A stretch of 64,000 nucleotides of DNA from Macrostomum hystrix (taxonomy: Eukaryota > Platyhelminthes > Macrostomidae): assembly GCA_950097015.1 (NCBI GenBank), contig CATNEN010000007.1, forward strand, positions 4,826,001 through 4,890,000. Reading direction: 5' to 3'. This document shows, in pieces, positions 1 to 11,497 of this stretch. The position numbers were made by a program, and so were the translations under genes. Position 1 is the stretch's first letter; the number at the start of each line of letters is the position of its first letter. The notes below the pieces were generated by a model. That model was not told the DNA's origin, searched no databases, and saw only the letters and a program-made list of their open reading frames with translations.

Positions 1-443
1 GCGGACGCACAAAACGCATGTAATAGAGGCTCTACATAAACAGATCGGGCCAGTGCTGAGAACACTAGCAATATGAAACCGCTATACCTGAACTGCAGGC
101 TGAAGATTGCCGAATTTTATTTCTGCGAACGAATGAGCAACAGCAGACTGGATTGCAAGTCCTATCAGATTAATTCAGTAGCTATGAGCATCGATGAGAA
201 TATGGTGCCGATTGGATAAGCTTCAACTACGAATCTAATAATAGTCAGGATGAGCATAACGAAAGTGTCAAAATTATTCATATTTTTCAGCTGGACTATA
301 AACTAAGCAATATGACATGAAACATAGACTGGGACTTCGATGACATTCCGTGTATTTACACTAAGTATGTCTAAAAAATATTATGGACTAAAATAAAAAC
401 ATAAACGATAGATCGCGTAAGACTGCATCAGAACTTATCTGAC
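1..443. other. Intergenic, no feature recognised
   Basis: Mixed-composition DNA with no convincing open frame, splice pattern or repeat. It ends where the first minisatellite begins. Confidence 0.5.
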
Positions 444-1170
444 GTGTCAGACTACGTCAGACTGTGTCAGACTACGTCAGACTGTGTCAGACAACGTCAG
501 ACTGTGTCAGACAACGTCAGACTGTATCAGACTACGTCAGACTGTATCAGACTACGTCAGACTGTATCAGACTACGTCAGACTGTGTCAGACTACGTCAG
601 ACTGTGTCAGACAACGTCAGACTGTGTCAGACAACGTCAGACTGTATCAGACTACGTCAGACTGTGTCAGACAACGTCAGACTGTATCAGACTACGTCAT
701 ACTGTGTCAGAATGTTTCAAACTGTTTCAGACTACGTTAGACTGTGTCAGACTACGTCAGACTGTGTCAGACAACGTCAGACTGTGTCAGACTACGTCAG
801 ACTGTGTCAGACAACGTCAGACTGTATCAGACTACGTCATACTGTGTCAGAATGTTTCAAACTGTTTCAGACTACGTTAGACTGTGTCAGACTACGTCAG
901 ACTGTGTCAGACTACGTTAGACTGTGTCAGACTACGTTAGACTGTGTCAGACTACGTTAGACTGTGTCAGACTACGTTAGACTGTGTCAGACTACGTCAG
1001 ACTGTGTCAGACTACGTCAGACTGTGTCAGACTGTGTCAGACAACGTCAGACTGTGTCAGACAACGTCAGACTGTGTCAGACAACGTCAGACTGTGTCAG
1101 ACAACGTCAGACTGTGTCAGACAACGTCAGACTGTGTCAGACAACGTCAGACTGTGTCAGACTGTCTAAA
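444..1170. repeat. 20-bp minisatellite
   Basis: About 36 tandem copies of a 20-bp unit, actgtgtcagactacgtcag, with a few recurring variants (acaacgtcag, actgtatcag, actacgttag). The half-units are themselves similar (actgtgtcag / actacgtcag), so the array probably grew from a 10-bp ancestor. A degenerate block containing aatgtttcaaactgtttcag occurs twice (about 710-735 and 850-875), 140 bp apart, which shows a higher-order duplication. Three plus frames stay open through the array only because 20 bp cycles through all frames; this is not coding evidence. Confidence 0.95.
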
Positions 1171-1930
1171 CCTGACTGTGTGTCTAACCTTTCAGCTGAA
1201 ATAAATTGTATTTATCGTTTAGATTGCATTTCTGCTAATTTGTAACAAATCAAGAGTCAGTGAAAAGCTACTTGCGATAAAATATCGCCGGGGCAACAAA
1301 ACGATAAAATAAATGGGAACAATTATGCAAATTCCTGGAATGGGGCTCAGTCCAACATATTATGCTCAATTCGGTGCGAATCAATCAATAGTTCACTTGG
1401 TACATCTAGATTTATAAAACAATGCGATAGAGTTTAGTAATAAAACATTATAAAATGGGCTCAGTATGAATATTCAAGTGAGGCAGAGCTACTGACTAGA
1501 CTGCAATGAGAAACTAGTGACAGCTAACGGAAACTGTATATAGTAGAAAAAACAAATTTTTGCTATTTGTAAACTATTTTATATAAGAAATCACTAACTG
1601 ACATGTAAAAATGTTGTAAAAATATTGAGAGAAGTATTAAGAAATTTCGAGTGTGCCGACAAAACACTCGAATCCCTATTTGTAGCAAAATCTGTTTTTG
1701 GTCAATAGACCGGGACTAATAATTAGCAAATTTATGACATTTCGATTAGTAAATTTAAAACAAAAGTTTGAAACAAAGAACTGACGCGATAATCGATGAT
1801 ATTGTGACAGTTAAAAAATAAACTGTGCAAAAGCATTTGCTGATTAAAAAATAATTTTTTTTTCAACGCTGGCCACGTGCCTACTACTGCTGAATTACAG
1901 CGAGTAGTGTGTCGCGTGTTTTTATAAATA
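1171..1930. other. AT-rich intergenic, nothing recognised
   Basis: AT-rich sequence without long open frames, tRNA or repeat structure that I can support. Confidence 0.4.
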
Positions 1931-1938
1931 AAATTAAC

Positions 1939-1991
1939 AATGTCCTCAGCCGAAGAATTGCTGTCTGCCAGGGACCAGCGGATTGCGGCTG
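1939..1991 (+). CDS. Possible first exon of an unidentified gene
   Basis: An ATG in good context (AACAATG) opens a frame reading MSSAEELLSARDQRIAAA, which looks like an acidic/basic amphipathic protein start. The frame stops about 8 codons later, so it would need a donor; the only nearby GT (after GCTGCAA) is weak. A short stretch after an AG at about 2812 could continue in phase and stop at about 2856 (ending PPPSMANH), with the 37-bp minisatellite lying in the intron, but such a protein would be only about 33 aa. I do not recognise a family. It may be a remnant or chance. Confidence 0.2.
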
Positions 1992-2389
1992 CAAGTTGCG
2001 AGTTTAGAATATCAGATTAAATTTAATGGTACGAAAATAGATGTAATCAACTTTGAGATTGATTTGGTTTTGTCAACCAACTGCAAAATTTGCTATATTA
2101 CAATCTGAGTCATATTCTTGTTCGATAAGACGTACAAATCTGAAACGATATAAGCACAATGTGAATTTAGAAAGAAGATGCGAGCAGCAGTGCGAAATGG
2201 ATGGACAAGACAGATTGTCTGATTGGAACAAAAATTAGTAAATAGGTAAAATACTTTCAGTCAAAAAGAAAGGCGTGTTAAAAATTCAAGTTTCGGAGTT
2301 AAACACAAAATAAACCCACCGTTTTCAAAACAGAGTTTGTTGACAAACACCACTAAACTAAGAACTAGCACAACAACAACTCTTACCAC

Positions 2390-2800
2390 CAAAACCCCAC
2401 CAAGCCAGCCAAGCCACTCATACCCCACAAACCCCACCAAGCCAGCCAAGCCACTCATACCCCACAAACCCCACCAAGCCAGCCAAGCCACTCATACCCC
2501 ACAAACCCCACCAAGCCAGCCAAGCCACTCACCCCACAAACCCCAACAAGCCAGCCAAGCAACTCATACCCCACAAACCCCAACAAGCCAGCCAAGCCAC
2601 TCATACCCCACAAACCCCACCAAGCCAGCCAAGCCACTCATACCCCACAAACCCCAAACAAGCCAGCCAAGCCACTCATACCCCACAAACCCCACCAAGC
2701 CAACCAAGCCACTCATACCCCACAAACCCCAACAAGCCAGCCAAGCCACTCATACCCCACAAACCCCACCAAGCCAGCCAAGCCACTCATACCCCACAAA
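2390..2800. repeat. 37-bp C-rich minisatellite
   Basis: About 11 tandem copies of a unit near 37 bp containing ccaagccagccaagccac followed by tcataccccacaaacc, with some shortened units. Strong strand asymmetry (almost no G on plus) leaves open frames on both strands, which I regard as artefacts. Confidence 0.9.
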
Positions 2801-3237
2801 ACTCGGACCAGCCCAGCACGTCAGATTCACTCCACCTCCTTCGATGGCTAATCACTAATAGAGGAATGAGAGTAAGTTTTCTTCTACCATCAAAAGGTCC
2901 TTCCGTAATTTGTAAAAAAACGAAAAATTCAGCTGTTAACGCTTTTAGCTTTTAGGCGAAATAGTGGATTGCCAATAGTGCGCCAGGTCTAAAAGGTGTA
3001 GTCTAGGCTAAAATATTAAGTATATATTTAGTGCAAGTACCACTAAATTGACTTAAATAATTAGTAAAGTATTGGCTTCTTTAAAAATTAATTTAGAGTC
3101 CTTTAGCATAGCGACAAAGACTTGGCTAAAAGACTGATCCAAATAGTCGTACTTTTGTAGAGGTTGCGCGCGGATTCACGTGTACTTTTCCTGAGATTGC
3201 GAGCAGTCCTCACCATCATTATTCAGTTCGAAAGTTT

Positions 3238-4333
3238 CTACTTCCTGCGAGAGCTGCGATGCAGGAGGGGAGAGAGTCGAGTTGGGCGTTCGGCGGAATC
3301 AATGGCCTGGTTGAGCACCCTGTCCCTTTGATGCCCCGAACTTGAGGCTCGAAAGGTAACTAAATACGCAACACCTGTGCATGGCTGTTCACTTACTCGG
3401 GTCCAGGAGATGGAGCACGCCTGGAATTTGTAGAAGATGGATATCAATGCAAAAATACAACTTCGCCTTTTTATTTTTAGTGCCTTTCTTTTTCGAATGA
3501 AAAACAAACAGTGCTACTGATGACGTCAATGATATTAGTAGTATTGAAAAACAAGACCAAAACGCTGAAAGGAGGTGCATAAGAAAACTCACTGCGGCAC
3601 CAGTGGCGGTGGGAGGACGATTCCGCCCTGCTGCTGCTGTGGCGGCGGTCCGCCAGGCGGGGCGCCCATCATCCGGACGCCGCCGCCCCCTGGCATCATC
3701 GGCGGTGGCGGGCCTGGCGCCGGTCGAGACGGCATCGACGGCCTCGGTGGCATCGGTGCCGGACGTTGCTGACCGGGCGGCGGCGGCACCGGTGTTCGTC
3801 GTCCAGCCGGCGACGGAGGCGGATGGCCAAGACCGCCGCCGGGTCCGTTACTGCCGTCGGGTTGAATCCAGTCGTCCTTGACCGGCGGCGGCGTCGGAGT
3901 GTGGGTCGTGCTGGCCGACACATCGCTCAGGATCTGCAGGGCGTCTTTTGTGGCCTTGTAGATGCGCAGAGTCTCTTCGCGTTTGACCGACTCTCCTTCG
4001 GACTCTTCCATGAGGGTGGCCTGGTCGTGCGTGCCGTACAGCTGGGCTAGCATCGAGGTCTTCAGGAAGTCCTTGAGCTGCGGCGAGGGAGGTTGAGTTA
4101 GAAAAAGCCGAAATATTTTAAGATTGGTCAAGAAAGATAATTTTTCTGAAAATTTTGAACGCTAAAATGTTTTTGAAGCTCACCTCATTGACAATCAGAT
4201 GAATGACTGTCTTCGGCACAATGTCTCGCTGTGTTTTGTCTACTATTTTCATGTAGGACTCAACTAGGTTTCGAATGGTCTCCACCTGCCGCTCCATCTG
4301 GGGATCCGTGCTCGAGGACATGTCCGACTCGTG
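3238..4333 (-). CDS. DNM: Dynamin exons 11-14: GED and proline-rich tail
   Basis: Exon 11 (4333-4184) and the start of exon 12 (4077-3593) give the GED ([20 protein letters not shown] to [14 protein letters not shown]). The rest of exon 12 is a Pro/Gly/Met/Gln tail. A 24-nt micro-exon (3420-3397), with good AG and GTAAGT ends, encodes RAPSPGP, a classic SH3-binding motif. The final exon ends in [16 protein letters not shown] and a TAG at 3238-3240. Skipping the micro-exon keeps the frame, so it may be alternatively used. Confidence 0.75.
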
Positions 4334-7300
4334 CTGGGAGGCAAATTTAACAACTGATTTACTTCATTATCGGTAGGCACAACGACTTCTGGACCGATTG
4401 ACCTAACATCTGGTTGACCCAAAAACTGATTGACCTACCAACTGATTGACCTACCAACTGGTTGACCTACAAACTGATTGACTTACCAACTGATTGACCT
4501 ACCAACTGATTGACCTACAAACTGGTTGACCTACCAACTGATTGACCTACCAACTGGTTGACCTACAAACTGATTGACCTACAAACTGATTGACCTACCA
4601 ACTGATTGACCTACAAACTGGTTGACCTACAAACTGATTGACCTACCAACTGAGCCACCTAACTGCTGACCCGCTGACTGACCGACTGAGCCATTCTTGA
4701 CCCACCTCCTCGTGCTCCTCGGATTCGCGCTGCGGGTAGACGCCGGCGCGCAGCAGGGAAGCCTTCCAGCTGTCCACTTCGTCAGCGGTCTCAGCTGCCA
4801 GCTCTATGAACTTGTAGTCTTTGTACGTGTTCCTGCAGTGCGAGAAAACTGAGTTTACTGAACTGACCTGCTGACTCACTGACTCACTGACCTACTGACT
4901 CACTGACCTACTGACTCACTGACCTACTGACTCACTGACCTACTGACTCACTGATCTACTGACTCACTGATCTACTGACTCACTGATCTACTGACTCACT
5001 GACCTGCTGACTCACTGACTCACTGACCTGCTGGCTCACTGACTCACTGACTCACTGATCTACTGACTCACTGACCTGCTGACTCACTGACTCACTGACC
5101 TGCTGACTCACTGACTCACTGACCTGCTGACTCACTGACCTGCTGACTCACTGACCTGCTGACTCACTGACCTGCTGACTCACTGACTCACTGACTCACT
5201 GACCTACTGAATCACTGACCTACTGACTCACTGATCTACTGACTCACTGACTCACTGACCTACTGACTCACTGACCTGCTGACTCACTGACTCACTGACC
5301 TACTGACTCACTGACTCACTGACTCACTGACCTGCCTTCCGAATGAAACAGCACAAAGATGTTCTTCTTGCCGAACAGACGAGATTCTCCATCTCGAATC
5401 TTCAAACCGTCCAACGGCAGCATGTACTTCTTTTCTCTCTCCTAGTTAATGCAAATGAATGACTCGGAAGGATGTATTTTTTGATAAAGAAATCAAATTT
5501 AGACAATAATATTTTCGCTGCACTACTTGTGAATTAAGCAGTAGAGTAGCCGAATTGAAAGTTAATCTCACCTCCTCGTCCTTGAACCAGCTGAGACTCT
5601 GGGCGGTGAGCACAAACCAGCACTCCTTGGAGCCGCCGCGCATGATTGACACATTGTTCAGGGTCAGGTAGCCTTTGCGAATCACCTATTGTAAATTGTT
5701 TATTTGTAGAGAGACACAGGCTTATTAAAAAAACGGCCGCTTAATAGTCTGGTCAGATAAGCAGCAGTTTTTAGACAGCCAGTTAAAGTGACCCGAATAA
5801 AATCTTTATTTTAGTCTGAATTAGAATACCTATGCGGTTAACAAAAGGTCCTGCTATTCATACAGCTATTGTGCTCATGCTTGACATGAGCTGGGCTAGT
5901 AAGGGATGAGCAGAGAGTGAGCAGGGGAGGCTCTGCACGCCAGGGAGGAGATGGAGAGAGCGGGAAGCTGGGACAGGGAGAGAGGGACGCAGGAGGCCCA
6001 GCAGCTCACTATTGATTTGCTACAGAGCCGACTGTGCTCAGTGCTCACGCGAGCTAGTCCGCGCACTCACCGGATGGGGGGCAGGCACGGTTGAGCACTG
6101 GGGAGGCAGGTTGCTGGGGAAGTCGACAGACTTTTTCGGGTCTCTCTCCTGTGAGACAGTCAGGAGCAGCAGGGCTTTAGAAGTTAGAGTAGTGGGCAAA
6201 TGGGATTCCTGCTGTGAGTCAGTTCGCAGCTGGCCCCTGTTATCGCATATTTCTTGGAATATGCGGCGAGTTTTGTTTGAGTAGAGAGCGAGCTCAATAG
6301 GAAGCAGTGCCAGGTAGATATGATTCCCGAACTCACCTGATTGCCCAGGCCCTCTTTGCGAGAAGAATCCGATTTCTGTTGGGCGCTGTTGGAAATGAAT
6401 AGCGAAATGCAGCTCATAAATGTGCTCAAGTGTGCTCATAATTGTGCTCATGTATGCGAAACCAAATGTAGGAGAGGCTAGATTTGTGGCCGGAGGACAG
6501 ATTAATGAGGTGAGGAGGAAAATCGATTAGGGCCTGCTGATGAGGCTGCGGCCTGGGTGAAGAGGACTGCAATGCTGCACTACTAGAGTGCACGCGAAGT
6601 ACTTTTCTAGTCGGTTTTTGGCAAGTGATTTTCCGTGCGCTGAATGCGCTAATTTCTGATGAGGCCAGATGGGTTTAGGAGAGCTTTGGAAAGCAAGCTG
6701 GCTTGGCTTTGCTAAGCCTTTGTGTAACCAGGAAATGGGGAAACTTTTTTGAATGCGGATTAGAGAACCGAGAAGAGAATGGGGAGAAATGCTAGACTGA
6801 CTTTGCAAATCCAATGAAGTCCTCGTGGTTGGTGTTCATGTAGGCCAACTGAATGTCAACCAGCAGCAGCAGCTGGGACTTTGACTTGCTCTCCTGCTCA
6901 CGGATCCGGTTTGTGACGATACTCTCCGTGGCCTCGCGCAGTCTGGGATAGCAGGACATCCGCTCGGTGCACTGGTGCACAACATTCACCAGCTCCTCCA
7001 CCACCATGTCCACGCATTTCAGCGTCGGCTCCTTCATCCGGGCAATCTGCTGCTTGACGATGGTCTCGAATGCCATGTCGGGAGTGAAGAGGCCGGTCCG
7101 GATGCCGTGAATGTTGCGGATGGCGTAGCTGATCTCCTTGCGCAACTCACGCTCGTCTGACTCCGTCTGACAAGGCGGGGAGATTGACACTGAGTAGCTG
7201 ACACAAACTGACAAATCTGACACAAACTGACAAATCTGACACAAACTGACAAATCTGACACAAACTGACAAATCTGACACAAACTGACAAATCTGACACA

Positions 7301-10300
7301 AACTGACAAATCTGACACGAACTGACAAATCTGACAGAAACTGACAAATCTGACACGAACTGACAAATCTGACACAAACTGACAAATCTGACGCAAACTG
7401 ACAAATCTGACGCAAACTGACAAATCTGACACAAACTGAAACTGAGTAGCTGACACAAACTGACAAATCTGACACAAACTGAAACTGAGTAGCTGACACA
7501 AACTGACAAATCTGACGCAAACTGACAAATCTGACGCAAACTGACAAATCTGACGCAAACTGACAAATCTGACACAAACTGACAAATCTGACACAAACTG
7601 ACAAATCTGACACAAACTGACAAATCTGACACAAACTGACAAATCTGACACAAACTGACAAATCTGACGCAAACTGACAAATCTGACACAAACTGACAAA
7701 TCTGACACAAACTGAAACTTAGTAGCTGTCACAAACTGAAACAAAGTAGCTGACAGTTCCTGACACAAACTGAAACTGAGTAGCTGACACAAACTGACAC
7801 AAAGTAGCTGACAGTTCCTGACACACACTGACACTGAGTAGCTGAAAACGTTTTTAATTTACGCAATGCGGCTCTAAAATGAGAGGAATCCTGAGGTTTT
7901 TTTACTCCTGCTTTTACACTTCAGGTTATCCACGCACGGAATCCTACTCCCTTTGGTACTTATTCTTTTTACGGAGAAAAAGTGCACTATAAAAGTTGAA
8001 CCAGAAGAAAGGTCAACGGTGTGGTGTAGGGCACCCTAAAAGTTAACTAGGAAGGTTTTCAATCAACTCAACATCTGACAGCGACTGCAGTGCCGGCAGG
8101 TGAGCATCTCTGACTTGAATCTTGAATCTTCCGCACCATTGAGCACTTTCAAAAGTGGTAACCGGGAAAGATTGAATGAGTGAGAGTGGAGGAGCGGTGA
8201 GTCGTTCTGAGCACAGCGCTAAGAACCCTGCAACTCGCCGGTAGGTCGCTCGCAACCGACTGAAGCAGGCCTGCACTGAAGCCATTCCCCACTCGAAATC
8301 CCACTTCCCAGCCTCTGTCTGCGGAGGGCAGAGCGGTGACTTGCACCGGAGCCCAAGTGCTCGGCCGTCCTGCCACACCCACGCCTCTATACTCTACTCC
8401 TGAAGTTGGATCTGGGATTTCTGAGATGGGATCCGAGATTCCTGAGATGGGATTCAGGATTTCTGAAGTAGCATCTAGGGTTCCTAAAGTAGGATCCAGG
8501 ATTCCTGAAGTTGGATCCAGGATTCCTAAAGTAGGATCCAAGATTCCTGAAGTTGGATCCAGGATTCCTGAAGTTGGATCCAGGATTCCTGAAGTTGGAT
8601 CCAGGATTCCTAAAGTAGGATCCAAGATTCCTGAAGTTGGATCCAGGATTCCTGAAGTTGGATCCAGGATTTCTGTGACCAGATGAGGCCAGGCAGTAGT
8701 CTAATGGAGAAGAGAGGTTCGCACTACAGAAAGGGGATAGAAGTGTGGTATGAGCACTGCTCAAGTGCATGGGAACTGGGGGCAGCTGGCGGCGGTGGAA
8801 GCCAGTGGGCGTGTGCGGCCAGGCCAGGAGAGACTGAAAGTGGGAGGCTGGGGTTTCCTCGGGGCGCTGGAGGGGGATAAAAAGCAGGCCAATATCTCCC
8901 CGATCTCTATCCACGCCGCCGTCTATCCGTCTTCGTCTCTCCAATTTAGCCGGAATAGATTGGCGACGCGGCCAGGCTAGGATCGGAGATGGGGACCCGG
9001 GGATTCGGGAAGACTGGCACCGCTAGAGTGCAAGAGGAGGGGAGGCGTGGGGGTTGCCCTGGCACCGAGGCGCAAGTCGGAGCGCGATCGAGCGAGGGGA
9101 CGAACGGGGAGGCCTTGGTCGAGGGGACGCGAGCCGCTGGCGGCTCAAGGCAATCCCGAGCTAGTTATCCCCCCTGACTGGCCACAACTGGAGTTTGGAG
9201 CGACTGGGGAGACAGTGAAAGACTCGGAGCTTGGGGAGAATTGGGGCCTCAATTTATCCCTTCCACTCCCCATCTTTAACCAGCCAGCCGTTCCACTTTT
9301 ACTCCGCGCGCTGGCCATCGTTTCATCTCTAGTAACGAGATCCTCGCCTGAATCCCCAGAGTCCGCGGGCTAAATTGGAACAAATCCCACTCTGGGAGAA
9401 AGGCTAAAAGTGCACACTGACAAGTGGAATCGGCTTCGACCGGTTTTGAAAGCGGCTGACACAGAAGAGGCCGACAAAGATGCTCTTCACTTTGAGCAGG
9501 AAGAATTTTATATCCTTCTATGCTTTGCTTCAATAAAATACATTCACTGCGGCTGCTCTCAGTCCCTGAGTAGACTCCATTCCTCAGCTAGCAATGCCTG
9601 CACTTAGACACTACCCAGTCCCTGAGTAGACTCCATTCCTCAGCTAGCGCAAGACAGTCGGCTCACCTTGTGCAGCAGGTACATGAATCTCTCGAAGAAG
9701 ATTTTGTTAATTTTGGCGCCACCGGATAATTCCTTGGTGTTGACCTCGCCGGAGCCTTCAATGGCCTGCGTGAACTCCTCCGTGAACTGGTTGATCATTC
9801 TGCGGGTCGGAAAGGGCGGTTGTGAAGATTTGGTTTATGGCAGATCCTGAGCAGGCCAGTTCTACATACTGGCTAAGGCAACTCACGTCATCATGGCCTT
9901 GGTCTTCATTGTTGCGTCGTTCGGATCGAAGTTTCGATACATTCGATACTCAGGCTCCAGGTCTAGCAGCTTGGACTGCAGGGCGCTGCGCAGGGCGGGC
10001 AGCGTCTCCCGGATGTGATTGGTGAGCTGCTGGTTCAGGCAGCGCTGCAGGTAGGAGGTGCCCATCCGCTCGGCCATGTGCCGGTAGGCCGGGTGGGACA
10101 GAAAGAACTTGCGCTCGGCCGCCATGGCTGCGCCGATGTCCTTCTTGCCTTCGATATCCTTCTGCGACCGATTCACGACGCCGATGTAGCCGCGGCGCAG
10201 CGGCAGGAGGCGATTCTCCAGGATGTCGCGCGCGTCCGTGCCCTGGTCCATCAGGTCCAGCTTGGTGATCACGCCAATGGTGCGCGTACCGCTGGGGTCC

Positions 10301-11497
10301 ACCTTGAGTGAGGGGGAAGAGGGTGGGATCCCGGGCTCAGGTGCTGTGAAATATTTGGGATATTCTGAAAGGGAATAGCAGAAAGCAGAGAGGATTGCTG
10401 ATCTAATGGGAGTACCTGGGAAAACAGATCTCGCAGACTCACCTCCTTGGCAATCTTGAGAGCGTCGCTATTAGCCAAGTCGGAGTTGGCCGGACTCACA
10501 GCCAGGATGAGGCAGTTGTCCTTGGAAACAAACTCCAAAATCATTGCTCTGATCTGCAGCTCGATGTCCTGCGGCTGGTCGCCCACGGCCACTTTCGTCA
10601 GCCCCGGCAGGTCCACCAAAGTGAGGTTGAGCACATGGGGGCTGTACACCCGCAGCATGATGGGTATGTTGGAGATGCCTTTGTTCTTGCCTGTCAGGCG
10701 ATCCGTTTCATTCTCGATTTCTTGGCGCACTTCGTCGAAGTTGGTGAACCTCTTGCCGCGCAGGTGACCGAACTCCGCGTACTCTGGAGCAAAGGAATTG
10801 AGTCGACAGTTTTATTCAGGCAAATCTTGCAAGCAATTCTAAAGCAACTTGAAATTCACTTGACTTTACCTGTATGGAAGTTAATCAGCTGCAGCACTAA
10901 TGGTCGCCTGGTTACTATTCCAGAGCCGCGTGGGAGGAAATCTCTAAATGAATAAGGAAATTTTATTGTTAACTTTTTGCTTGACAGCTAGTCGGCATCA
11001 ACATTGTTTATTCAACTTGACTAAGTTTAATCATGCCTAACTGCTCAAAGCTTTGATGGCTTGGGATGATTGTTGATAAAACACTTGTTGTTTATTTTTC
11101 ATTATCAAGCTTAGGTGAAGAATTTCGAAGAAACAAGCTTACAATGCACTACAAACATTTTCTGGATAAGAAGAATCCTTTAAAAGTTTCTCAAAGTTTC
11201 TATTCGAAATTAAGTTGAAAGTTGTACCTATCATTTGTTACCATGGTATAAAGTGCATTAACTGTATGAAACGTATGAATATAAAAGCGTAATTTGTAAT
11301 AATTATAATCACAATACTTACTTTCCAACAAAATTTTCCAAAACGCTACTTTTTCCTGCGCTTTGGCTTCCAACAACTGCAATTTGTGGCAAGTCAAACT
11401 TATGGGCTGTGCCCGATGAAGCGCAAGCTTCTTGAAGCTTATTCATAATAAGGATAAGCTGTTCCATGCCAGCGTTTCCTCCAGCTTTGTCTGCCAT
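3238..11497 (-). CDS. DNM: Dynamin (large GTPase), complete 14-exon gene
   Basis: Dynamin assembles on the necks of budding vesicles and cuts them by GTP hydrolysis, mainly in clathrin endocytosis. Exons, 5' to 3': 11497-11322, 10943-10870, 10783-10443, 10302-9887, 9799-9667, 7166-6802, 6385-6337, 5685-5572, 5441-5332, 4832-4706, 4333-4184, 4077-3593, 3420-3397, about 3340-3238. All phases join, giving about 888 aa; animal dynamins are about 850-870. Visible in order: P-loop GSQSAGKSS (43-51), switch I with IVTRRP (68-73), DLPGL (141-145), TKLD (210-213), middle/stalk domain, PH domain (519-635), GTPase effector domain (about 640-735) and a proline-rich tail with PPPPG-type SH3 ligands. No key G-motif residue is missing. 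The PH domain identifies classical dynamin rather than DRP1 or mitofusin. The last acceptor (3340 or 3325) is the least certain; both keep the same frame. Confidence 0.95.
4380..4690. repeat. 16-bp minisatellite in dynamin intron 10
   Basis: About 17 copies of ctgattgacctaccaa with ctggttgacctac variants. On the gene strand the unit reads as GTAGGTCAATCAGTTG. The array starts about 30 nt after the exon 10 donor at 4705. Confidence 0.9.
4862..5331. repeat. 8-bp-based minisatellite in dynamin intron 9
   Basis: Tandem ctgactca / ctgaccta / ctgacctg octamers in higher-order combinations over about 470 bp. On the gene strand it reads GTCAGTGAGTCAGTGAG and begins at the first intronic base of the exon 9 donor (GGCAG|GTCAGTGAG), so the donor itself looks like the founding unit. 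Confidence 0.9.
5690..6336. other. Dynamin intron 7
   Basis: About 650 bp between the linker exon (6385-6337) and the PH exon (5685-5572). It contains a G-rich, AGGGAG-rich stretch near 5900-6000 on the plus strand. No extra exon or repeat is supported. Confidence 0.5.
7186..7845. repeat. 19-bp minisatellite in dynamin intron 5
   Basis: About 30 copies of ctgacaaatctgacacaaa plus interspersed aactgagtagctgacac units. It lies just upstream, on the gene strand, of the exon 6 acceptor (CTTGTCAG at 7167), and the unit on that strand carries repeated TTTGTCAG, the same string as the acceptor end. The long minus-strand frames of the type [12 protein letters not shown] are readings of this repeat, not protein. 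Confidence 0.92.
8395..8675. repeat. 21-bp minisatellite in dynamin intron 5
   Basis: About 13 copies of a 21-bp unit containing attcctgaagttggatcc, alternating with cctaaagtaggatcc variants. 21 is a multiple of 3, so frames are open on both strands, but there is no start context, splice support or family similarity. Confidence 0.9.
9560..9650. repeat. Short direct repeat in dynamin intron 5
   Basis: A roughly 32-bp block containing cctgagtagactccattcct and ending in cagctagc is present twice, at about 9561 and 9618, within 140 bp of the exon 5 donor (9666). Confidence 0.8.
9887..11497 (-). CDS. DNM: Dynamin exons 1-4: GTPase domain
   Basis: Four exons (11497-11322, 10943-10870, 10783-10443, 10302-9887) encode residues 1 to about 335. 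The start [15 protein letters not shown] resembles animal dynamin N-termini and no earlier in-frame start is needed. Donors read GTAAGT, GTAAAG, GTGAGT and GTGAGT. Phases at the four junctions are 2, 1, 0 and 2 and match the next exons. All G1-G4 motifs are intact, so an active GTPase is expected. Confidence 0.95.

Noticed and set aside
444-1245. Plus-strand frames reading SDYVRLCQTTSDCVRQRQ
   Set aside because: Translation of a 20-bp minisatellite in rotating frames; no splice or homology support.
3574-4050. Plus-strand frames opposite dynamin exon 12
   Set aside because: GC-rich shadow of the proline-rich tail; dynamin is clear on the minus strand.
6792-7834. Minus-strand frames of 187-299 aa reading [12 protein letters not shown]
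   Set aside because: Translation of the 19-bp intronic array running into dynamin exon 6; the real exon begins at 7166 after an AG.
8149-8944. Frames through the 21-bp array (LDPTSGI, FRNPGS, SRIPEVG)
   Set aside because: A period that is a multiple of 3 keeps several frames open; the array lies within a dynamin intron with no exon signals.
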